Origin: Flabesymbios commensalis
Taxonomy: Eukaryota > Annelida > Polychaeta > Terebellida > Flabelligeridae
Length of the DNA: 64,000 nucleotides
Assembly (NCBI GenBank): GCA_964017125.1
Contig: OZ024914.1
Span: 27,571,073 to 27,635,072, forward strand
Direction of reading: 5' to 3'
The position numbers and the translations under genes are program-made. This document shows, piece by piece, positions 1 through 13,000 of the stretch (positions are counted from its first letter, which is position 1; each line of letters opens with the position of its first letter). The notes beneath the pieces are model-generated. The model saw only the letters and a program-made list of their open reading frames with translations. It had not been told where the DNA came from and made no database searches.

Positions 1-749
1 AAACACTGGATCATTATATGTGGATCACTGTATAAAACATGTATACATCACAGCTTTTTCGCCATATGACCAACATCGCACGTGACACAAATTAGCTATT
101 TTCGTAACCAATGATTGGGAATAACACTCTTTTATTGATTGCAAACAACTGATAACACAAGCATATTGACCAACGAGATGTGCAGTTTCATGTGGCAAGT
201 TCCTGAAACGGCGCATAGAGGAAACCACACCATGCGACACACCAGCTATGATATAATGTGAAGTAAAGTATAGAGGAATCTACCGGATCTTAGATAACTT
301 ATACGACTATATGATTTCAGATGACAATCAACATGATGAATTGCTTGATTTATGTGTTGCGTGATTTCATCTTTGAATAAAATCAAACTGGATTAGAACA
401 AAAGCGTAATAATAAAGTGATACAATGTACATATGGGACGGTATGTTGGATGTGCATATACAATAAATCATGTGTTCGCAGTTGATAACTGACTATGGAT
501 CGAACTTGTCCATTTCCTTTGGGTTGTTTGTTCGGTAACAAAAGGAAAAGGTAAGAGTAAACGCACCGTCATTGCAATATACAATGGGATTAAAACAGAA
601 GCCTTGAAGGGTGGTAACTTTGCTTATGTATTGTACAATTTATCTTTTCTTTCTTCTATTTATTCCAAAACTTTAATTGAACGAGATGAACTACCATTCT
701 TAGCAGTTAATTGGATTCACAACGGATCGATAATTTAGAAACAATATAT
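1..749. other. Non-coding, nothing recognised
   Basis: AT-rich unique-looking sequence with no convincing exon, repeat or RNA. It lies upstream of the first RP2 exon seen here, so it is RP2 intron 1 or upstream flank. No MGC-type start codon context was found. Confidence 0.4.
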
Positions 750-1042
750 CAGGCCCGTTATTTGGGAGGGGGAGGGGGTCTCACGACCCCCCCCCCCCCT
801 CTAGGACCACAAAGCTGAAAGTTTACCCCAGCAAAATCCTCCATATTGCACCAATTTGCAGCTAAAAATTAAAAAAAAATTCCGGGGAAACATGCCCTCT
901 GACCCCCCTAGCCTGCGTTTCGCTCAATTAAAAATTGATTCAAGCAGTATTTTATACGGGGTCTAAATTTACTTTTTCAAAAATACCCCAGCAATCCAAA
1001 ATTCGACCCCCCCCCCTTCAAAATTTCCTGGGCACTGGCCTG
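750..1042. mobile_element. Degenerate CAGG-ended MITE with G/C runs
   Basis: The stretch starts CAGGCCCGTT and ends in the inverse GGCACTGGCCTG. Inside, a G-rich run faces long C runs near 788-802 and 1005-1016. The layout resembles the cleaner hAT-like element at 10531-10722. The ends match only over about six bases and no clean target duplication is visible, so the family call is weak. Confidence 0.35.
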
Positions 1043-2553
1043 TATGCTAATATGTTCTTTCTGTCCATGGCAATGGTAAGCATCTTTTTTTTTGTAAATT
1101 TAGCTTTACCACGTTCACACATACACATGTTCAAAGCTTAAACTATTAAACGCATGTATTTTATAGTCTTTGAAGTTTTAGTACCTAGATTAGCGTAATA
1201 TTACGTTTATTCTAAATTAGAGAAGTCTACCTAGATTTTAGGAACATTCCATTTTTCACAGACTCTGGTCAACATGTATTTAAATGTATCAACTTTAATT
1301 TTATTTTTTTAATGTTGCTTAGTTAATTAACGGTATATACAAATAACAGGAACAAAATATATTTAACGAAATGCGATCCAATTAATGAAGGCTGCTAAGT
1401 TCGAACTTCCCTATTTTTTCTAAGAACTCACAGAAGTCTTGCATTAATAAATATTGATCAACACGAGTACAAAATCAAAGTGGTTATTTATGCCCAACAC
1501 TGCTATTTTTACTACAATTAATATATTGGCGTCGTGAACACAGTCGAGAAATAAGATGATAATTATGAAGAACGCAGAATAAACAAGTGACCTGAACTAA
1601 CGCTTCGCCATGCATCAGAGGACTAAGACCAATGTCATATGATGATTTATGAATTTATTTGGGCTAATAGTCACTGCATGACAATAAATATATATAGCAA
1701 CATTATGAATGTGTGACTCTAATAAAATCGTTATATGTTGGTGGGCGAATGGTAGTGATACTTGATATGAAATAATGCATTACTGGTAGGCCTATGACAC
1801 AAAGTTTAGGCTGGTGCAAAGAAAATCTAGTGACGACACTTTTCTGACCAAGTATTTATTCTACCTAGTGTGCCCACTTTTTAATTCATTCACTGTGGTT
1901 GTGGGCACAAACAGCTTGTTATAAAGGTGTCTAATATAGCAGTACAAACTTCGTGTGGTCCTTGCTTCACTCGACGTCGTTGATGTTAAATAGATCTGTG
2001 GCATGAGGAGGAATGAATCAAGCAGGTGTGTTATCGTGGATAAACGTCCATAAATATATTTGCTGTAGAGGAGCAATAATTGATTTGGCCCTTAAGCTGC
2101 AATGGCCGTACATTTACTTTGGAGGGATGAAAAATCACGCTGCCTGCAACCAGAACAACTTGAAGCTAGAAATGCATAATGTCCCTTTTCAACCCTTTTC
2201 CTGCTATAAGCTTGTATAATATAATATACTTTTTCAAGTTTCAAGCCAAACGAAATGTCACTAAAAGTGATAAAATAGTTGGTGTTAGGCTATAGAGTGA
2301 AGACACTAAGTCAATTTGGGGTGATGTGTGTTTCTCAACCATAAAATTATATTTTTCGTCATTTGAAGCTGGAATTTGCGGTAGCAATGCCAGCTTCAAA
2401 TGATGAAAAATAATAACAAATCAGCATGGTGAAAGGAAGACAAATAATAAATAAACAATATCAGCCGCTAAAATACTAAACATAAGCGGTAGTTTCCCCT
2501 ATCAAACTATATAGATTTGTTTTACTTCAGCATATAATGAAGCAGCTCTGATT
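1043..2553. other. Non-coding stretch, mostly unique
   Basis: No exon with a splice-consistent match was recognised. The short open frames at 1861-2219 have no recognisable similarity. The only structure seen is the hairpin annotated separately at 2351-2411. Confidence 0.35.
2351..2411. repeat. Hairpin shared with TTAA-type MITEs
   Basis: Two arms of about 20 bases (TCATTTGAAGCTGG and its inverse CCAGCTTCAAATGA) flank a short loop. The same hairpin lies inside the TTAA-bounded element at 21237-21503, and a relative lies at 31390-31465. This is probably the core of a worn copy of that family; the TTAA ends are not visible here. Confidence 0.5.
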
Positions 2554-2600
2554 ACTTTGTGCCGTGTGCATGGTTCCGGCAAACCTAAGACCCTGCCCCG

Positions 2601-2762
2601 CTCTCAATAACCCACCATGCCCTATCACCCCCACCCTCACATCATCATCTGTACATCATTCATCTCATAAATTGACTACAACGTTTTTATCGTATTATAA
2701 TGTCACTTAAAATACCTTTTGTGCCGAAAAGTGACGTAAAGCAATGATTTACTACTACTACT
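2601..2762 (+). mobile_element. TAC-tailed element (short copy) with 47-bp direct flanks
   Basis: The element runs from CTCTCAATAACCCACC to a (CTA)n tail after GTGCCGAAAAGTGACGTAAA. It also occurs at 6076-6250 and 7945-8062, and in reverse at 48075, 51461 and 52866. The 47 bases before it (2554-2600) and after it (2763-2809) are the same apart from two bases, which looks like an unusually long target-site duplication. The simple-repeat tail suggests reverse-transcribed insertion (SINE-like), but no pol III promoter or coding region was recognised. Confidence 0.65.
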
Positions 2763-3430
2763 ACTTTGTGCCGTGTGCACGGTTCCGGCAAACCTGAGAC
2801 CCTGCCCCGGTGCTGCCGCAACGTTGGCCAGCTCTCTAAACATTTGTCCCGTCACTTTGGTGATGAGCGGCGTCACTTGTTCCTCTTGTTTGTAGGATCA
2901 CGACTTGTCGGGGCGGGACCACGCATATTCATTGTGTATGCGTGCGCGAGTTTTGTGATTCCACCATCGATATAAAACAAATGTCAAGTAAAATGTTATT
3001 TCTCAAATTAAATCTACGTTCACTTGATCCGGTGTTCGATATGTTATTCAATTTGCTGCTTCAAATAAATCGGTTTGAAAAATCAGTTTGAGTGCAGTAA
3101 TGGATACCACCTTCGGGATCGATGTATAGGACCTACATTTTCCTCCTGTGGAAGGCCAGTTATCACACATAAAAACCGTAAAAAAAGTACATGTTCTAAG
3201 CTGATACCGTTAATGTAGGCCCTATCCAACCAACACAAACCGTTCCCCTCCCCTACTCACAGGTTTCATTTTGAACCATACACATCGTTTCCTTTGATTG
3301 TGTGAATATTACCGATAATACAAACTTATAAAATTACAGAGTAAAATCTATATCACCTGAAGGTAGCGGCATCATGCTATCTATACCTTGCTTCTGTGGT
3401 TGTTGGTATTCGGCAAACACAACAAGCCTA

Positions 3431-3543
3431 CCCACAAACAAAGACATTGATTTAATGCTGGTTCAATGTTGGTCCACCGTCAACGACGCTGTGCCAATAT
3501 TAACGATAAACCAGCTTTGGATAGATGTCACGTGTTTGCTGGG
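3431..3543. mobile_element. CCAGCAAACAC palindromic MITE
   Basis: This is one copy of the commonest repeat in the window. It is about 105 bp and nearly palindromic, with ends near CCAGCAAACAC and GTGTTTGCTGG and a central palindrome around AACGTCGCAGACGTTGG. Here the 3' end reads CGTGTTTGCTGGG. No open frame is present, so it must depend on an unidentified transposase. It lies in the RP2 intron before exon 2. Confidence 0.7.
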
Positions 3544-3650
3544 TATATAGGCCCTATGATAGCTGACGCTAACCCTTGACCCAATGTCGACCTAATGCAT
3601 GCATGCTCACAGTGTACATCACTAGAACAACATAATCCTGCGCGGCCTCT

Positions 3651-3761
3651 CCCAGAAAACACGACACATTTACCCAATAGTGGTTTAATGTTGGGCCAGC
3701 GTCGTAGACTGTGGACCGACATTAAGCCATTATTGGGTCAATGTCTCTCATGTTCGCTGGG
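3651..3761. mobile_element. CCAGCAAACAC palindromic MITE
   Basis: A copy with central GGCCAGCGTCGTAGACTG and ends CCCAGAAAACACGA and TGTTCGCTGG. It is followed at once by a partial second copy (about 3764-3810). Confidence 0.65.
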
Positions 3762-3910
3762 GCTTATTGGGTGACTGTGATTAATGTTGGGCCAACGTCT
3801 CAAATATAGAACATATTGCATATCTACATTGAATACATAAATATATAACTACTACTCTGAATAGTATCATTGTATTATTGTTGGCCTATGATATTTGTTT
3901 TTGTTTTCAG

Positions 3911-4028
3911 GGATAAAAGAGACAAAATTGACCCAAAAGATATCACTATAGAAGACCTGAAGGGCGAGACGGCAGGTCGAGTACCTGGGGCAGTCAATGG
4001 CCAGCAATTCATCATTCAAAACTGTGAG
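3911..4028 (+). CDS. RP2: RP2 exon 2
   Basis: The acceptor is TTGTTTTCAG and the donor GTGAGG. One base completes a Trp codon split with the missing exon 1, giving [11 protein letters not shown] as in human SWDQREKVDPKD. It continues with [11 protein letters not shown] and [10 protein letters not shown], the start of the TBCC domain. Human exon 1 is thought to end a few codons later, so this intron boundary may differ between lineages. Confidence 0.9.
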
Positions 4029-7000
4029 GTGAGGTGTAAACCATAGCCACCATGAGCACAATAGTGCAATGCATTTATAATTACCATGTTTTGTGTGATG
4101 ACGCACAGCACGGTTCACACTCGAGTACGAAAATGGAGATTATTATTATTTCAGTGATCACTGATGCGATTATACATCACTATTTTTTCTGCGATCCTTT
4201 CAATTGTTAGATTCAACCCTATATAGCTCTTGGCATGAGCCCAACACACTGTCTGTTTTGAGCTGACATATCATCCCAGCAAGCACAGTACATTGAGACT
4301 AAGTTGTTTTAATGTTGGTCCACCATCTGCGACGCCGGCCCAACATTAAACCAACATTGGCTCAAGGTATCGTGTTTGCTGGAATGCTTGCTCCAGGCAG
4401 GTGTAACAGTACTGTCAATGACATTTGCAATGCTGTCGTTGAGCACAATTATTTCAAATAATTCAAGCTACGTTTGGTATGGGTCCATTTAGCCCACAAC
4501 CTTTATTATATTCCCCCCACTTTAATTATTTTCTAGTACAAAGTAACATAATCGGTGTCATGTTGTACATGCTATTATTATATACCTATGCTGTTATTTG
4601 CCCTAATAACATAGTTTCTGCCCTGTGCAATAACATTTATTTTGGCTGGCGTCGTATTGACTAGTTGCTACTTTTTATCATTATCCATAGACAATTAGGG
4701 CAAATACTGAAATTATACTTATTTGACTGGGTTTTTCGTATTTGCCCTAGTTTGGCGTTGTTATTGACTGTTTAGCGTTTGTATTGACCTCATTCAAGAT
4801 CAGGGACAGTGCGACATTTCATTCGCCGCCATGTTGATTCCGCGCTCACTTACGATGTGAAAATAATAATAACGTGGTGATTTGTATTCCGATTTATTCA
4901 AGGTTTATGTTATGTTATTTTCTATGATGTAATCTTTCAATGAAAACACATTTTAGGCTTCTGCTTGTGTTTGTGTATCTAGTCTATGCTTAGTTGGCCA
5001 TGTAGGCCCTAATGTTAACCAGTAACAGTTAGAACACAATGTCTAGGCCTACATCAGCCAGCTAGTAGGCCAGTTGATAACAGTCCGTTAACACTGTGAA
5101 ACCTGTAGACACGCGCGACGTGTGCGTAATTAGCGTACATTCAGGCGTAGACCTACACCCCCTGCTCACTGCTATCAAATATGCGGGTGCTAGTCACGAG
5201 CTGCAAACAGGTTGTAAGGTGTAGCCTACATGGTGTAGGGGCCTAGGCCTATAGTCTTCCCTATATCATGTATTATGTTTATAAATTCATACCTGTCATC
5301 GGTACGCTACAGGTAGGGCCTACATAACCTAGCCTATAGGCCTATCCTGAGTTTAGGACTATCAGTAGGCCTAATGGCCGGGCCTAACGTTAGAGTTTTA
5401 GTCTTCAGATTAGACTATTGAGGATGTGTAACGTTAGAATAGCCCGGTTCCTGAGGCCCCGCAAGAGTGAGTTGACCCGATTAGAGATCAATGTCACCAG
5501 TGGGACAAATGGTGGGGTGGGCCTACGTTATAGAAGAAGAAGAATTTAAGGCCTATTCAGGTGACAAAACAGAATTACAAGGTATATAATAAATCCAACA
5601 TTACCCTTGTGTTTTCAGTATTGGCCCTATTATTTTGTCTCCGTGGCCGTATTTTTGCCTCGGCCTCCGGCCTCGACAAAATACTGGCCACCTCAACAAA
5701 ATACTAGTGCCAATACTGAAAACACCGGGTAATATTGTCTATATATTATAATCTCATATCAATTGATGTATGGGTGTATCAGATATATCATTTAAAAGTG
5801 TCAAAATTTAATTCAAAGCCAAAGTTATAATATATTGATAATTGATCCTATGTTCTACAAGTTTTACATGTATTGTGCGGCTCTGTTTTAGGACTCCAAT
5901 ATTTATATATTTGACCACATATCTACGGTTAGCATCGATGATTGTATCAACTGTAAAATATTCTTAGGACCTGTTAAACAGAGGTTAGTATCCATTAATA
6001 AGCAGTGATTTGTGGATCATTTGTATTGACTCAAGTTACCTCATCATGAAACTAGCGTTATTTACCACACATCACCCTAACCCTCAATAACCCACCATGC
6101 CCTATCACCCCCACCCTCACATCATCACATCATTCATCTCATCAATTGACTACAACGTTTTTATCGTATTACAATGTCACTTAAAATACCATTTGTGCCG
6201 AAAAGTGACGCAAAGCAATGATTTACTACTACTACTACTACTACTACTATATGAAGTTGTGTCTCGCTTCCAAGTGGCTGAAAATTACTTATATTCGTTT
6301 AATTTGACACTAAACATTTGCAAACAATGATGTTTAACTACGACGCTGACCCAACATTATTTTGATCAACATAGGGACCAATTAAACACTCATTTTATTC
6401 CCAATAACATAACAGATTTATTCTGCTGATAAAACGGATTAAAAACTACAATAGTGGTGATCAGCAGGCAAAGGGTTAACATGGTTAATGTGTTTATGTC
6501 CACTCCCTTACTGTCTTCTTCATTCGTGTTCCAATTTTATTATTTAAACCTTTTTAGACGCCTGTGTACAGCACTGTGTACAGGTGTATTGGTGCAGGCA
6601 GTGCATTTTGCTTATCAGTCAAATAGACATTTTATTCAATTGGCAATCAGAATACACGCCCCCCCCCCCCCCTCCCGGGAGTGTGCTTCGAAATAAACGT
6701 GCGGGACACGGCAGTGGCTAAACCTACGTGATTCTTCATAATGTGATGTAACTATATGGGCAGCCTTGTTTACGGGCTCCCATTATAACTTTCCCTTAAA
6801 CGTGTAGTCAACTGTCAAAATTCGCGGGACAAAGGTCCCCCAGAAGGCAATAGTGCCCGTGGGTAGGCCAAGGCCCTATTCCATAATAATACTAAATATG
6901 CGTTTCATACCCAAAGCCTCATTAAGAGCAAGTTCTCAAATCACAGCAAGTTCATATATACTTGAGCGATATCTATGAGGTAATAATTCAAAGCCCTTTG

Positions 7001-10000
7001 CATTTGCCCCTACTTGGTCGCTGGCTTGCAAACAAACTGACTGTATTACTGCGGGGATTTGGAAACTGCTTGACCCCCAAGCTTGTATTGTCACCCAATA
7101 AACACAAAACATTTGTATGACTTTATGCAATGTTGGACCAACGTCGAAGACGTTGGGCCGACATTGTATAAATGTTATACAAATGTCTTGTGTTTGCTGG
7201 GCAGGAGGACTTTCTCTCAAACATTGTACATTTATCTAATGTTGGTTTAATGTTGGGCCAGCGTCGCAGACGTTGGCCTAACATTAAAACAGCATTGGGT
7301 CAATGTCTCGTTTAAGTAGTATTTTGTAATCAGTTCAGTGGCTATATTAATGCCGTCAATCTGTACTCAATAGGCTACTGTTGGCCTACACTTGACCGTC
7401 CCAGGCATGCGCGTTTTGCAGTTGGATGATTCTTTAACTGATAGCCACTCCGTAAAACCTTAAATTTTTAGCCCGAAAAAATCACTTTTATACTGTATGT
7501 TCTTCGTCGCGCTAATCTCATGATCAGGTGTTTCCCATTTTAAAAACAATCAATAACTTAAGCTACAACATGCAGGGACCGCTCACCAATTGATGGTTGT
7601 TAAACGTATTCTTGGTCGATCAGTAGGCTACTTCTGGATGGAGGATAATTTGACTTGTAAAATATATCCAATGATCATATATTTTATCACTTCACAGCAG
7701 CTGCAATGCTGTTTCATACGTGTCCCATCAAGCGTCATATCAGATTACAGGGACGACCACAAGGGCACGTCGCATGCCGGGATGGCACAATGTAGGCCTA
7801 TTGAAGTTACCATTAGCCTACATATTTACATACAATGTATCTTGCTACTCTGGGGACGATTTTGATCTGAGGATACCGGAGCTGTGCGGAATGCCACGGA
7901 GCTTCAGCATTAATTTGCATAGCGAAACCCAAGTCGGCGGCCGTCTGTACATCATTCATCTCATCAATTGACTACAACGTTTTTATCGCATTACAATGTC
8001 ACTTAAATGACCATTTGTGTCGAAAAGTGACGTAAAGCAAAAATGTACTACTACTAGTACTACAGACAATGTACATGTATCAGTAATCATCAGGTAATCG
8101 GTAATAAGGGACAATAATTACCTCTTGTCTAGACTCTTATCGGGTTTGATAAATGTTCAATGTCACCCAGTCTGTAAGGCAACGATGCCAGACAGCTATT
8201 ACACAACCCAGTAGGCCACAGTACTGTACTACATGTACCACATTGTAGGTCTAACCTAAGTGTCCATAGAATAGGCCTGAGTAATAGCTTCACGGTACCG
8301 TGACGATTTTTATTTTCGTGTGCAACTTTATAGCGTTTGCAATAAGTTTGTTTCACTTTGATTTTGGGATAGCTATCACTGGAAACATGTTGCCTGGGCC
8401 TTCTGATAAATATGATTCTTTGTCACTGGAAATGTAGGGGGGGGGGGGACATATATCATTGCAAATTCTATATACATGCACAAGGGCCACCTCAGTTTTT
8501 CACAGCAAATATCAGTGTTGACCCGATGTTGGTATGGTCACTGTCTGTGTTGTCCAGACAATTGAAATTGAAGAGACAAAAAAACCTGTGATTTTTTATT
8601 TTTTAAATTTTTTTCGATATTGGACAAATAGGGCACATCAAATCTGTAAACCACGTTATTAAAAAAGTGTGGCCTAACTAGAATTTATCTTGTGATCTCG
8701 AAGTGTCAATCAATTTTTTCATAAATTTTATGCTGTATCCATATTAACTATATCCACAATTAAAAAAAATTGAAATATATCTCTTTCAGCATATTCATTC
8801 GTGACTGCAAAAATTGTACAGTTGTATCAGCATGCCAACAGTTTAGAACAAGAGACTGCAAAAGCCTGCAAGCAATTTTGTGCTGTGTATCACAGCCTAT
8901 CATTGAATCCTCTACGGGTGTCAAGTTTGGTTGTTTCCGGTATAATTATCCACAATTAGAAGGTAAGATATATGATTTGTGTTACTGTATCAGAATTTAT
9001 TTTATTCTTATCCACTCATTTGACAATGCAATCTGGAAATGGTGCCATTGCAGAAATTGTTTTTCATTGTCTGATGAGAAACTTTTACCCACACCTATTT
9101 CCAATGTTATTACCGGTAGGTATTGTTGAAATTATTACGTTTTTCATTATTCTACCGCAGCTGGCTTTTTTTCGAATTATTATCTAGGATCTTCTCATGA
9201 TATGAAAACCTTTTAAAGAAGAATATTGAAAATAACGGCTGATGGCAACCATCTTGAAAGAAGTAACTTCTTTTGAAAATATTTTATTTTAACTTTTTTT
9301 GGTGGGGTATGTCATTTTTTTTAAATAAAACTAGTTGCAGATATTTTTCTGTTTATTTAGATTAATCAATTTTATATGACAGGCCAGGAAGGTGGCTGTC
9401 AATTTGAATTGAACATTCCAAATATCATCACTATAGCTAGGGGAAGGAGGTTGGACGTTAATTTTATTGTATTGGCTGCATTACACAATTGAAACAAAAT
9501 GCTGAGCTCTACTAGTCGACATGTACATGTATGTTTTGATTGTTAATGAAGGTATTTTTAGGATGTCTGGGCACTATTGAACGGGTGCACTATTGTTCGT
9601 CAACTATCACAATTATGTACAACTTTCTGATGAGAGAGTTAGCAAAAGTTATTTTTAAAAATAAATGAAATTAAGAAAGTAATAAATTTACATCATTTGC
9701 CTGTATCTGTTTCTCTTTGTTGCAGAGCAATTCAAGAATGCTGGTCTTAGTGTTTACAACAACAACTGGTATAATATTCATGACTTTACCCCTGTACCTG
9801 GTGAAACCAATTTCTCATTATTGTCTGAGGTGAATTTTCTTCAATATACTTTTATGCTAATTCACTCTTATACCGAATATCCACGTGTATAATGCGATGT
9901 TTTAGCTATTCATGTCACAAAAAGGGACCTCGTATTATACATATATGTAGAATTTAGTACAATTTTTTAGCTCTCTAGCGCTCGGTAAGTTCAGCAGTAA

Positions 10001-13000
10001 GTTCTCTAACGGTAAAACGTATCTGTAAATGCCAGTCAGCAGGCCTACTCGCGACGATTTTGATAATGCACCCAGTGAGCACGATACACTAACGCAATGC
10101 TGGGTCAAAGTTATGACACTGTCGTCGACGTTGGCCCAACAATTATAAAGCAGGATTGGAAATTTGTTGTGAGTGCAAGCTAGGCCTAGCCTCCGTCCCG
10201 CCAAAAGGCAAAGACGCGCCCGGCACCTTTGACAACCACGGCCAGATAAATGACGCCGTTAGTCTGCAACCAATTCACACGACTGACCTGTTGATTTATA
10301 TTAATAATTATTTAATCTAAGATCGCCTTTCATATAGGAGTGTTCTATTGTGTACGACGGTAGGCCTATCTGAACATGATATTTTATTAAGATGTATTAG
10401 AATGAGAGAATGCGATGACGAAATATAACAAGATATCACTGATTATATTTCCTATAGCAAATTATATGCGTGTAGGCCTCAGAATGTCCATACTGCTGGG
10501 ATAACCTGTTGCCGCTGCTGATTGATACGGCAGGGTTTCCGCCAGGGGGGGGGGTACCCCCCCCCCCCACTCAGCACCACAGGGGAGGATATATAAAAAA
10601 ATATATTCCATATTTTGGTATCATTTCAGTTAAAATAGGCCATTTTAAGCACTAAAATTTAAAACTTTGACCCCCCAACCCCATTTGGACCCCCCATTCA
10701 AACATTCCTGGCGGAAACCCTGTACGGTATTGAGCAAATGGTATTAGTTCACAAAGTGCGGCTGTGTTATCACACCCTGACACCTTATACAGTCTAGACA
10801 ATGGGGCTAGTTTGCGAATGTTTTACAATCACATTTCATCTTGGAATGTTCTTATTTGAGCACGACGATATTAAAATATGGTCTTTGTAATAGATAAATT
10901 AAAATAATATAAATTTGTCGGCGAGATATAAATATTTAAAAATCTCTGTGTATATGTAGCCTGTGCAGGCCTCTGAATGTCTGCCCATCGGCCCCAAAAC
11001 GAGACAGCCGCGATGACATCCACTCTGCCGTGGAAAATGAAAATACACATCTGCTCACTCTACAAGTAAGCAGATACTGCCCTTTGGTTTGGTAGAGCTG
11101 TATTGTTGCCTCTGGTCCCGTCATTGAGCATATTGTGAACATGCAGGTGTCACGGCGTTATTAGCAGATTAGTAGAATAAGATAATATCCATGCAGGCGT
11201 TCTTCAGGTCATCCGAGGCTTCAAATCTTAAATCTCAAATCTTAACTCGTATTATACATGGCGTCGCACTATATACGGTACTCGCTTTTATTTTATCCAA
11301 GCCAACATACCTAACCAAAGTCAATCTTGAAAAGGCCTTAGGGTAATATGTGCTGATTGCTGGAAATAAAACTATGTGCTGAATGTAGATTTTTTAATCA
11401 ATGTATGCATTTGTGAAAAGTTTGTTAATGTTGATCTGGCACTGAGAATGAAATCTTTATAAACCTGCTCATGCTGCAGGGAGAGTAGGATTTCACTTCT
11501 ACTCACAACAAAGGGGTGGTGGTTTGATCTGCAATGTTGAAGATGTGTTGAAATAGAACTGCATTGTCACACCTGGATAAATGTTGGCAAATTAATTTAT
11601 TTTTTTTTAATTTGTTTTTGCTTGTTAATGAATGTAATATTTCACATCATCCTTCAATTGAGGCACAAATATTATTCATAGGCAAAATTAAAGTTGATCA
11701 TTTTTTTTCTACAAAAATTCAGGATTTCAAAATAGAGGATATCATACCACTTCCAACCACTGAAAAGTTCTCAGAAATGGAAATTTCATTGGCTTCAGAC
11801 ACCTCACTGGTACCGTATACATTTGGTCCCAAAAAGAGATTGCACGATGAGGTTTGTTCACAATCAATTATACCAGTCATAATTTTATTTGTAAATTTAT
11901 TGAATGAAGAAGATATTTCTTATAGTCAGAATACATAATTACAACTCCATAAGCAAGTTTGATAAATGCTGGTTCATTGTCTTCGTTAGCAACCCAAACT
12001 ACATAAGGTGTTGTTATAGATATTTAGTGTTTACAGATGTCAGTGGTATAGATTGCTACTATATTCATACTTTGTGCAATGATTGTAATTGTAATTAATC
12101 TTTCTCTTCAGTCCTGCCTCGTGGTTTTTTTCAATGATGGTTTATCTCATGACAGATCAAAAAAATTCATTACAGAGATGAAGGAGCATCACGTATGTAT
12201 ATTTTTTATTATACATATAGGATTTCTTGTATTTTTTAATGCTACAAGCATGTAAAAGTAACTGAAGTGAATATATCTATTCTATACAGCTATATAAATT
12301 CATTAATTTTAACTTCTATTTATTACTTAAATCAGATTGAATTTAGAAACTTCAGTTTTGAAAAGTGAGCTAGAAAATTATCTTTCATAAGAATTGCATA
12401 ATTTTAGAAATGAATGTTAATTCAAGTCATTTTGGACTTTATGACTTTATGCACATTTCCAGCAGACATGAAGCCTAATAAAATGTTCCTCAATTTGACT
12501 AAATTGTCAATGAACAGAACAGTTTTCTGAGTCTTCCTTTCAAAACAATTTGACCAAAGGGTTTTTTCCAATTTGAAATCATCATAAATGTCTTCGATAG
12601 CTCTTTCCGATTCATTTGAATACCCACAGTAGTCACCAAGTGCAACCCTGCACAAAGAAAATGAAGAAAAGTGAAGGAAACTTTTATGAAGAAGCATTTT
12701 TCTTCATAAGAAATCTTTTGTTGGGAGAAAAAAGAAAAAGTTTTCTTCCCAAGAAAACTTTTTTCTTCCCCAAGAAAACTTTTTCTTCATCATTTGTGAT
12801 AGATGCCACTGATCGTCAGTTGATTAAGGCAATAAAATTAAATAATATTTTTAGACTTTTTGTAGTTTTTTAACTTTCAAAACATTTTATTTTTAATCAT
12901 ATTTAACATAACATACAATAAATCAGCGCTTTCGATGAAATTAACATCTAGTAAGAACTTTCACAAATGAGGAAGAAAAAGTTTTCTTGGGAAGAAAAAC

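Larger units (their letters stand above)
6805..7438. repeat. Duplicated block, copy A
   Basis: About 0.5 kb that is clearly homologous to 14145-14996 in another RP2 intron. Shared words include CCCCCAGAAGGCAATAGTGC, AGTGCCCGTGGGTAGGCC and ATGCCGTCAA. Copy A contains an extra palindromic MITE at 7094-7201 that copy B lacks. This is either an unclassified dispersed repeat or an intragenic duplication. Confidence 0.75.

Noticed and set aside
935-1141. Open frame considered as the missing RP2 first exon, because ATGGTAAG follows an ATG
   Set aside because: It lacks MGC at the start and any RP2-like residues, and it crosses the 750-1042 repeat.
12616-12873. Lys/Phe-rich open frame
   Set aside because: It is the arm of the fold-back element, made of AAGAAAACTTTTTCTTC-type repeats.
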